From Ancistrus triradiatus (taxonomy: Eukaryota; Chordata; Actinopteri; Siluriformes; Loricariidae), in contig JAJAGP010000098.1 of NCBI GenBank assembly GCA_025084515.1, positions 207,432-271,431 on the forward strand: a stretch of 64,000 nucleotides of DNA, written 5' to 3'. A model generated the notes under the pieces. It ran no database searches and was not told the origin of the DNA. It saw only the letters and a list, made by a program, of their open reading frames with translations. Below are positions 56,801 to 64,000 of the stretch, one piece after another. Position 1 is the stretch's first letter. Each line of letters begins with the position of its first letter. A program made the position numbers and the translations under genes.

Positions 56801-57330
56801 AGCAAGGGTTGGCCTTGCTACTCACGCCTTGCATGCAACCCAAACCTCACCTCACCAGAGGCGGGATACGAACCAGAATAGCTCTCTGTTCGCTGCAACT
56901 TCTATCAGCTCCTTCTTGGGAATCCCTAGCTGCTCCCAGGCCAGCCGGGAGATGTAATCCCTCTAACAGGTCCCAGACCTACACTGGGGCCTTCTCCCTG
57001 TTGGCCGGGAGGCATCCAGAATGCATCCTTAGCAGACACCCAAACCACCAAAACTGGCTCCTCTCAACACGAAGGAGCAGCAGTTCTACTTCAGATCGCT
57101 GAGCTCCTCGCCCAATAGAGGTGGGTACGCCCGCCAACCCACCAGAGAAAGCTCATATTGGCCGATTGTGTCCGCTATCTCGTTCTTTCGGTCATTACCC
57201 AAAGCTTAACCATTGGTGAAAGTGGGGACGCAGATCGACCGGTAAATTGAGTGCTTTGTTTTATGGCTCTATGGCTTCACCACGACCAATTAGGCAGCCT
57301 TATGAGGAATACAAATAGAAGAACATTGTG
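56800..57330 (-). mobile_element. LINE reverse-transcriptase C-terminal relic
   Basis: The reverse strand reads LPVDLRPHFHQWL, then RKNEIADTIGQYELS, LLLRVERSQFWWFGCLLRMH and, after frame shifts, DYISRLAWEQLGIPKKELIE. These match the conserved tail of a common fish non-LTR ORF (ERSQLRWLGHL and RDYVSRLAWERLG blocks). It is broken by frameshifts and stops. The clade is not assigned. Confidence 0.75.
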
Positions 57331-57435
57331 AACTCTGCCCAGGAGAGGGTTACCGGGCGCTATCTTTGGAGCCAGGCCACGGGGTAGTGGCCGGGCAGCC
57401 CATGTAACCCAGCCGGTCTCAGCTCGAAAAGGCAA
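57331..57435. other. Unassigned spacer
   Basis: Possibly more of the LINE; not resolved. Confidence 0.3.
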
Positions 57436-57439
57436 CATG

Positions 57440-57650
57440 GGAGGATCTTGCAGTAACAGTACGGGACAGGAATGAGGTTACACAGATACCTGTCTCACAC
57501 TCACACTGGGCCAATTTAGATCGAACAATTAACCTAAAGCATGTCTCTAGAACGTGGGAGGAAACTGGAGTACACAGGGAGGAGATGCATACTCCACACA
57601 GGCGGAGTCCGTGGCTGGAATCGAACCTAGTCGGATATCTGCACCTCTTT
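57440..57650. mobile_element. Dispersed SINE-like repeat (40455 family)
   Basis: TTAACCTAAAGCATGTCTCTAG, GTGGGAGGAAACTGGAGTAC, GCATACTCCACACAGGCGG and GGAATCGAACC in order. Confidence 0.75.
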
Positions 57651-58284
57651 AACAATAATTTGCTGTTCCTATTGATAAACTTCTGCTCTAACTGAACTGC
57701 TTTTCACATTCTCGTTGTCCTGTACAAAAGCAGATGTTCTGACCTTCGGCAGCTCAAACGATGCAGCTGCTCCAGTATTTCTACTGCACACCTACTACAG
57801 ACGAACCCAAAGTACTAGTTCTGGCATGTTTCCTAATGGTTTCATGCATGCTTGGACTTCTCTCCGTCTCTGGCTGTCTGCTACACCTAGAATTAGGCTG
57901 TCAAAACTGTTAGCGACGTCACCTGCACGGCCCTCGATGGCACTTGTCGGGCAGGAACGCTGAAGAGTTTCCAGTCATGCGTGCAGACCGGAATGGCTGC
58001 ATTCACAGCAGGTGGCTTGTCAACAAGTCTGAAAATAATACCTGGAACTAATGGATCGTGACAAAGCGTGAGGACGAACCGGGAGATAAACACACGACAA
58101 CATAAACCGCAGGAGAAATCGATCCACGGAATAAACGCTTCCGTCCCAGGGACCTCTGAAACTCAAAAGACCTCTGGTCAGGTGGAAATTCAGGAAGATT
58201 CTCAGCAACCTTGGATCCCACTCAGGGACGCTGTCAGGCGATTTCGGACCCCATGAAAAGATACGACAGCGAAGAATATCCTAT
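57651..58284. other. No gene recognised
   Basis: Mixed-composition unique DNA. Confidence 0.45.
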
Positions 58285-58386
58285 ACAATGGAACCTCGGT
58301 TCTCTTCGTTCATTCGTTCCAGAAGGCTTGTCGAGAACCAAAACGATGAGTACTGAGCAAATGTTTCCCATAAGGAATAATGTAAA
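58285..58386. mobile_element. End of a 'CCTCGGTTCTC' element
   Basis: ATGGAACCTCGGTTCTCTTCG and CGAGAACCAAAACGATGAG are the usual terminus of the family at 6770. Broken by a SINE at 58388. Confidence 0.5.
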
Positions 58387-58387
58387 C

Positions 58388-58567
58388 TGCAGACGCCCTT
58401 ATCCAGGGCGAGTTACAAATTGGTACAGTCTTACAATATAAGCAATTGTGGGTTAAGGGCCTTGCTCAAGGACCCAACAATGGCAGCTTGGCAGAAGAGG
58501 GATTTGAACCCTGGATCTTCTGGGCCAGAGTCCAGTACCTTAACTGCTAGGCTACCACAGTCCCAGA
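58388..58567 (-). mobile_element. tRNA-derived SINE, nearly complete
   Basis: The reverse strand gives TGTGGTAGCCTAGCAGTTAAGG (box A side), GGTTCAAATCCCTC (box B), GTTGGGTCCTTGAGCAAGGCCC and the tail CTGGATAAGGGCGTCTGCAG. Confidence 0.9.
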
Positions 58568-58574
58568 GTTGTAT

Positions 58575-59105
58575 TGTACAGGTGCTCCCTGATTTATGAT
58601 GGGGATATGCTCAACAAATCCATCATAAGATAAATGTGTCACAAACTGAGGAGTTTAATATAGGCTGTACTGTATCATAGAGGAGCCGGCCTTATTATTT
58701 TAAACACTTACATTAACCTAGAGTTGGCCAGAATCATTAGCACAAAGCTTATTTTATAATAAAGTGCTGAAAAATCTCATGTAATTTAGTGAATAACTTA
58801 CTGAAAGTGAAAAGTAAAAGCAAAACATTTACTCTATTGGTGAACTCAGGGCACTAGCATAGCTGCTCATCCAGTTCCTGTTTTCCTTTCGGTTGGGCAT
58901 CATTACTAACCCTTTTTTGGACCCATGGAGGGTAGATGTAAAAATAAAGAAAAACACAATAAACACAGTGGAGATCTGTCCTGAGCAATAGCTATTGTGA
59001 ATCTGAATCACTGAATCAGTGTGTACTGAATCGTGAATCATACAAATTAAAGCAAATGTGCCGAGCACCGAGCAAACGACGAAATCCGAGACCAATTTTT
59101 GTAAT
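58575..59105 (-). mobile_element. 'CAGTACCTCGG' family repeat (possibly pogo/Tigger-like)
   Basis: Begins TGTACAGGTGCTCCCTGATT and is the reverse complement of 19403-20003, including CTTACTCTATTGGTGAACTC-like and CTGAATCACTGAATCAGTGTG blocks. With the end at 58285, this gives one copy split by the SINE at 58388. Confidence 0.65.
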
Positions 59106-59515
59106 CTAAATGCGTCAAGAACCTTCATAAACCAACAGTGATCCTGCTGTGTAAATATGGCAGGCAGTGAACTGAAAACGAGGTCCAGGGGGCTTCCACC
59201 TTTCGAGTTTCAGAATTCCTTCAGGTTGAGGGGGCTGGGTTGGGTCTGGGTCTCTCTTTAGACCGTTGGCTTCAGATTGAACGCTCACTCTACCCACTCT
59301 TCCATTCACAATGATGAATGACCCATCTTTTTCTGACCATATGAATCGATTCACCGAATCTGATTCCAACCCGCAACATTTACTTAGAGCTTTATAATCC
59401 ATTAACGACAGTCAGTTTAGAGTTTACAGAAGCAGAGTAAACCAACTGAACTGGATTTCTGTTCAGTGCACCGAGGATAGAAATAATCCACTCAACAGAG
59501 TCACAGTGACAGCGT
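59106..59515. other. No feature recognised
   Basis: Unique-looking DNA. Confidence 0.5.
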
Positions 59516-59640
59516 CGGCATACGCCCTTATACAGAAAGACTTATAAAACTGAGTCGCTCAAGACTAAGGCTTGCTCAGAAAGAGTCTCACCGTGGCAGC
59601 TCAACCTGGAAGATCTCCTCCGATTAGGAGAGCCTTAAAC
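59516..59640 (-). mobile_element. Degraded SINE
   Basis: CATACGCCCTTATACAGAAAGAC and CTCACCGTGGCAGCTCAACC are degraded tail and body in reverse. Confidence 0.5.
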
Positions 59641-60780
59641 ACGGAGTAAGCCTCATACTTTGGCTCGTATTAAGTCCACTGAGCCGAATAATACAGTAGC
59701 TGTTTAAACTTTTTTCAGCTTAGGTACACAATCGGAATGCAGTGGGAAAAATGACGTGAATCTACGGACTAACGTAGGCACGAGAACCAGCTTTAAAGAA
59801 GAGCAAAAAGCTTTAGGTTAAGGTTTAGGATAGAATTAGGCTTAAGGTTAGATTAAGTAGCTACAGTCGCACACAGTCACTGCAAGGTCCTCCCTAATAT
59901 AGTAATACAGACACGTTTGTGTGTTAAACAAAGTAGCCCGCTGTAATTAACAAAGACGAGACTCGGGAGAGTCATTAGAGAAGAATCTGGTATAATGGCA
60001 GCGCGCCCTTCAGCCCATGGGCAGGGAACACACACAAAACCTCACACACACCAAACCTCTGTGATCAGCTAGGGTGACTGATAGAAGAGACAGGTCTGTT
60101 GAGCAAAAAAAACTCTCACTTTATTGTTTTATTCAATAAGAAGTTGCAGTTTTTTTAAATCACAGTCTTTAATATAAAACCCAGTGGAGATTGGAAGCAA
60201 AAGACGCGTACCTGTATGTGGAGGGCTCGAAAATACAGGTATGCACCAGGTTCTGTGAAACAGAAATGGACGTTGACCGGACGTTACCATAGTCACATGA
60301 TCTCTTTATGCTTCTGTAATGTAAGTATAAAGGGTATTTTAATAAAAAAACTGCATGCAAACGATACGTAAATGCATCAGAGATACCGCTGAAAACACGA
60401 GTTTTACCATTTACAGAGCATCTGAAAACTAAACTGTTCTTCACATCACTCCCTACAGAAAACACACAATACAAAGATACAAATAAGTTACAAACATACA
60501 CAGAACCAAAATATAAACATGCCAGATGGAATATAAACATAAATAAACAGACTGCACTGGCTGCACACAACCAAGAGGGAATGAGTCCACTTAAAGAAAC
60601 ACTATCATCCAGAACAGGTAATGCAGTATCACCTTATAAACACTTTAAAAACCTTTAACTAGGAAAATACAGCATGGAGCTACTAATAAGAAGCACAGTT
60701 AAATGCTTCAGCCCTTCTAGGTCCGTGTAGAAGCGGCCCGGAGCTTGTAGCGTTATGCAGAGTATAGACCTTATCATTTC
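59641..60780. other. Mostly unique DNA; possible distal 3' end of a minus-strand transcript
   Basis: A fragment of the 'GGTTAAGGTT' repeat lies near 59810-59920. Around 60118-60135 the reverse strand has two close AATAAA hexamers, compatible with a polyadenylation site, but no exon is recognised upstream of it. Confidence 0.25.
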
Positions 60781-60784
60781 GCAT

Positions 60785-61005
60785 CTCTGCTTGTGGAATC
60801 TGCATGTCCTCCAGGTACTCCGGTTTCCTCCCACAGTCCAAAAACATGCTTTTGGTTACTTGGTGTCTCTAAAGTGGCCCTAGTGTGTGCCCTACGATGG
60901 ATTGGCGCCCTGTCTGGGGTTGTTCCTGCCTTGCGCCTTGTGCCGCCGGCTAGGCACCGACCCTGTTCAAGATCAACCGGATAAGAAAGTGAATGAATGA
61001 CTAAA
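60785..61005. mobile_element. Dispersed SINE-like repeat (40455 family), inverted
   Basis: CCGGTTTCCTCCCACAGTCC, CTACGATGGATTGGCGCCCTGTC and GAATGAATGA end are the reverse complement of 27500-27690. Confidence 0.8.
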
Positions 61006-61044
61006 TGACCTGAACTGGATTAAGTGGGTATGACAGTGACAGAA

Positions 61045-61240
61045 GGACTGTGGTGGTGAAGTGGTTAAGGTACTGGCCTGTGGACCTGAAGATTCAAGGT
61101 TCAAATCCCACCTTTGCTAAACAGCTGCTGTTGGGTCCTTGAGCAAGACCCTTAACCTCCAGTTGGTTGGATTGTAAGATTGCACCAGGTGTAAGTCACT
61201 CTGGATAAGGGCGTCTGCTAAAAGACTGAATGTAAGTCTA
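61045..61240 (+). mobile_element. tRNA-derived SINE, most complete copy
   Basis: GTGGTGGTGAAGTGGTTAAGG (box A side), AAGGTTCAAATCCCACC (box B), GCTGTTGGGTCCTTGAGCAAG body, TTGGATTGTAAGATTGCACC and tail AAGTCACTCTGGATAAGGGC with GTCTGCTAAAAGACTGAATG. The head points to tRNA-derived Pol III origin; the tail is of the type shared with fish L2 LINEs. Confidence 0.9.
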
Positions 61241-61530
61241 CAGAATGAAATGACGAACGTACACCAGCGCTCTCTAATCACCTCTTTAGATAGACGGCTT
61301 TGTCCTGATGTTTGTTTTTTGCCACCATATAGAAAATATAGAGAAGGTAAAGAGAGGCAACTTGAGGGGGATTCAGATCTGAAACGGGAAAGAAAAGAGA
61401 TCGTAACAGGCAAAGGCTGATACTGCATGGAGTTGTAAGCAGTGTAGAATAATAAACAGCGAGAAGGGTGCGCGACAGCGAGATGAAGGAGTGTCTGAGT
61501 GATTTACATACACCTGATCCTTGTGAGAGA
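61241..61530. other. No feature recognised
   Basis: Unique-looking DNA. Confidence 0.5.
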
Positions 61531-61555
61531 GTGTGTGTGTGTGTGTGTGTGTGTG
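61531..61555. repeat. (GT)n microsatellite
   Basis: Pure GT run; a short CA run lies at about 61652-61670. Confidence 0.95.
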
Positions 61556-61559
61556 CGAA

Positions 61560-62439
61560 TCGCTCTTTGATGTTTTGCACCTTGTGGAGCAGCTCTTGAG
61601 AGAAAGTAAACGCCAAGAATGCGTCGCTTCCTAGCACGCGGCTAACGTTCAAACACACGCACACACACACGGGTTCAGACGAACACGCACGTCAGCTCAG
61701 ACAAAACAAGATCTATTTCCAACTTTATGTTTGTTCTCCCCGGGTTGCAGCTTTGGCTTTGTTTGTCTTTGGGAACGTCGCAGAGCCGAGCGGATCACAG
61801 CCCGCCGCCTTATGATTGACGATCACAAGGTGAAGGAGACGAGACTAAACAACAAACACCGGCAGCCTGCTTATAGAAGTGACAACCCACATTACAGGAC
61901 TGTTTCACTTTCTACCAGTCGGGCTGATCAAATATTTAGCTGCGTCCTGATTCCCGCGGTTTCCGCCCGTGCCAAAACAAGTCTGCTTCGTGCGACACTT
62001 TGTGCTGACTCCCGTTTGTCCGACGTTGTAGGAAATAAAGCAGAGCTCCTGATGTGTGTTTGCAGTGTTGCTGTCACCTCGCCGTGTCGTTTCCTCTGTT
62101 GCTTGTCTCTTTCCAGCTTTCACGGCTTGTTGTTTAACCGTTATTTCCGCGCCTCTCGAGCTTGACGAGATCGCACCCGACTCCAAAATGGCCTGGCAGC
62201 GTATGCGTGCGACGTGTGTGTGTGTTGGGGGGTTGTTTACAACGTTCGTATCATAAATCTTCTTCGCAACACACCCCACAGCAACAATTCCAATTATGGC
62301 GGAGCGTTTGTGTGTGATGTGTGAGATTGGCGTAAGACCGTGAGATTGGCACAGGTGCATGATTCTCATGCCCAATGTGCGAGATTTAAGAGGCACGCAT
62401 TCGGTCCTCCTGGCGCCTGGTTCATGGACCTACTGATCT
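61560..62439. other. CpG-richer unique DNA, no gene confirmed
   Basis: 61740-62200 keeps CpGs and has open frames of 144 (plus) and 163 (minus) codons. Neither resembles a known protein, and the reading frames overlap on opposite strands. An unrecognised exon cannot be ruled out. Confidence 0.35.
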
Positions 62440-62459
62440 GGATGGATGGATGGATGGAT
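62440..62459. repeat. (GGAT)n microsatellite
   Basis: Five GATG-type units. Confidence 0.9.
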
Positions 62460-62544
62460 CTATCAGTAGGTGCTTTCACGCTGGTTTTCATAGTTTTTAG
62501 AACTGTGTAGTAAGTGCCGTCTTTCTTGCACTAACTGCCTTTAA

Positions 62545-62706
62545 CCGTCCTTATCCAGAGCAGCTTGCAACCGCTACAACTGATACAATTCAGGGTTAAG
62601 GGCCTTGCTCAGGGACCCAACAGTGGCAGCTTGGCAGAGGTGGGATTTGAACACTGGACTATCTGGTCCATTGTCCAGTACCTTAACTGCTAAGCCACCA
62701 CAGAAA
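62545..62706 (-). mobile_element. tRNA-derived SINE, nearly complete
   Basis: The reverse strand gives GTGGTGGCTTAGCAGTTAAGG, GTGTTCAAATCCCACC, CTGTTGGGTCCCTGAGCAAGG and CTGCTCTGGATAAGG. Confidence 0.85.
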
Positions 62707-62719
62707 CACTGTACAATTG

Positions 62720-63580
62720 AAAGGAGGCTCTAGTTACCCTGTTAGGCTGCCTCTAGCCTGGATACGAGATGAAATACGGTTGGGCATGGAGGCATACAGG
62801 TTCTGTATGGTATCCAGTGGCATATTTGCCCACAGATGTTACAGCTGGACACCAGCAGTTGGGGCAGTGTGTTGCTCCACAGCAAAGACAGGATTGCGCT
62901 CACCACAAGGCCTCCAGACTCGAACCCGACCATCATCAGATCCCAAACAGAATCTGGATTCATCGCTAAAGACGATACGGTGCCAGTCCATAGCAGTCCA
63001 ATCTTCTCGTTCATGACACAGCTACAAACTAAGGCAAAGATGACTAGCTAGGCGTGACTAGCTAGGTCCTTCTGCTGAGCACCTGGAAATTCGATCAGAG
63101 ACTGTGTCTGGATGTTGGATAATGAAACTGTAGGAGCTGTTCGTGTTTGTCAGCGGATCAAACGATCCTCTCTACTGGTGGTCTGTCCGGGCTGTCCTAG
63201 CCTGTTCCCCGTGTGTGTGCCCCCATAAAACGACTGTTCCCAACAACTCCTAATAGCAAGGTCAGAACGGTCCAGATGATGGGAATTTATCGAAACGACC
63301 AACCTGATTCTCTCAGTGCATCAATGCTCCCCCTCTCAAAGTCTGTCAACTGGAAAAAATGTCTTAGAGTGCATAGTAGAGGCACCAAGAGGTACACTAT
63401 CCAAAAGTAGCCCCTGAGAGCCTTTTTATAGGGCAGCAGGGGAAGCACCTTCACGCCCTCTTGTGACAAGATGTGTCTAATCAGAGCACACCTGTAATCA
63501 TTTACCTGTCTGCCCGAGAGAGAAGTGCATGAGTTTTGGAGCAATCCCACATTTGGTTGCGTTATTTGCACTCAGTCACA
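62720..63580 (-). mobile_element. Internally deleted Tc1-like element, copy B
   Basis: The reverse strand reads MDWHRIVFSDESRFCLGSDD, then VRVWRPCGERNPVFAVEQHT with the first catalytic aspartate, up to PTAGV, then jumps to LWANMPLDTIQNLYASMPNR and IQARGSLTG. The central block with the second aspartate and the third residue is missing. The region 63350-63570 is the 5' flank shared with copy A. Confidence 0.85.
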
Positions 63581-64000
63581 CACTGTGGCTGCTAATATTG
63601 AACTGTTTGTATCATTTTAAAAAGCACATCTCATTATAAGATGCGGGTTCCCTGGAAAGTAACACAAATGAGTGTTAGTACTCTCTCTCTCTCTGTGTCT
63701 CTCTCTCTGTGATCTGGAGGATTTGCCAACCTCCTGGTGAGTCTGGATTCTGTAAAAGGTAATGGGGTAAAATGGAAATGAGAATATCGACTCAAAAAGA
63801 TTTGCTGCTCTCATTCGGGCGCCGTAACGCAACACTCGCACTCAAGAAGCATCTCGAATACGCTCATCTCCTAATATTAATTGCTGCGAGGATTAAAGGA
63901 ATACAGAATGAGGACATAACCAAATTTACACAATTATCCGTGTAACCCGAGTGCAGTCGATCAGCCGAGACACCGTTTGATGTTCAGCGGTTGCTTCTTT
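63581..64000. other. Window end: short CT run, otherwise nothing recognised
   Basis: CT-rich patch at 63681-63710; the rest is unique-looking. Confidence 0.5.

Noticed and set aside
61045..61130. A true tRNA gene
   Set aside because: The box A/B-like sequence is the head of a SINE repeated many times in the window. It lacks a foldable cloverleaf with a proper anticodon arm.
61905..62396. 163-codon minus-strand open frame
   Set aside because: It overlaps a 144-codon plus-strand frame, matches no family I recognise, and its high Arg/Thr/Gly content fits CpG-rich noncoding DNA. RNA data could overturn this.

Overview
The window reads as teleost fish nuclear DNA. It is AT-rich, full of (CA)n, (AAT)n and (GA)n microsatellites, and packed with decayed Tc1/mariner-like DNA transposons, tRNA-headed SINEs with the fish L2-type tail, and inverted-repeat (foldback) elements. 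One interspersed repeat (copies near 17440, 19150 and 24300) resembles sequence I associate with ostariophysans such as catfishes and characins; this species hint is from memory and weak.

One protein-coding gene can be supported: an intronless frizzled class receptor at 42144-43901 (+). Its sequence, and the C-terminus ending TCV, identify it as fzd10, a Wnt receptor. The leader just upstream contains several short upstream ORFs, and overlapping polyadenylation signals lie near 44709-44718. The remaining ~60 kb behaves like a gene desert around a developmental gene. A few non-repetitive, phylogenetically plausible segments (about 5960-6210, 21290-21420, 34740-34960, 37430-37620, 52030-52360) are candidate conserved regulatory elements; this is inferred from texture only.

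Layout: 1-5 kb holds microsatellites, a Tc1-like relic and a long hairpin-prone ATT/AAT array. 6.7-8.3 kb is a stack of nested transposons. 9.6-10.3 kb is a second AAT array. 11.2-12.6 kb is a nested foldback element. 13.3-16 kb holds a local duplication and degenerate 'ACTTTAAAAATACTCAAG' repeats. 17.4-19.4 kb is a nearly full-length Tc1-like element sitting inside an older repeat. 21.7-28.1 kb mixes foldback elements, SINEs and Tc1-like relics. 29.2-29.9 kb is a strand-asymmetric purine tract. 30.2-31.96 kb is a 64-bp tandem array rich in TGACTCA. 33.0-36.8 kb holds two more Tc1-like relics. 41-44.7 kb is the fzd10 locus. 50.2-51.9 kb is a degenerate GCTAA array with a higher-order period. 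53.8-54.9 kb is a 34-35 bp array. 56.8-57.3 kb is a LINE reverse-transcriptase tail. 62.7-63.6 kb is an internally deleted Tc1-like copy.

No operon, CRISPR, phage or new multi-gene system is visible. The most unusual content is structural: three separate minisatellite fields with internal order, and several nested transposon insertions whose relative ages can be read directly.
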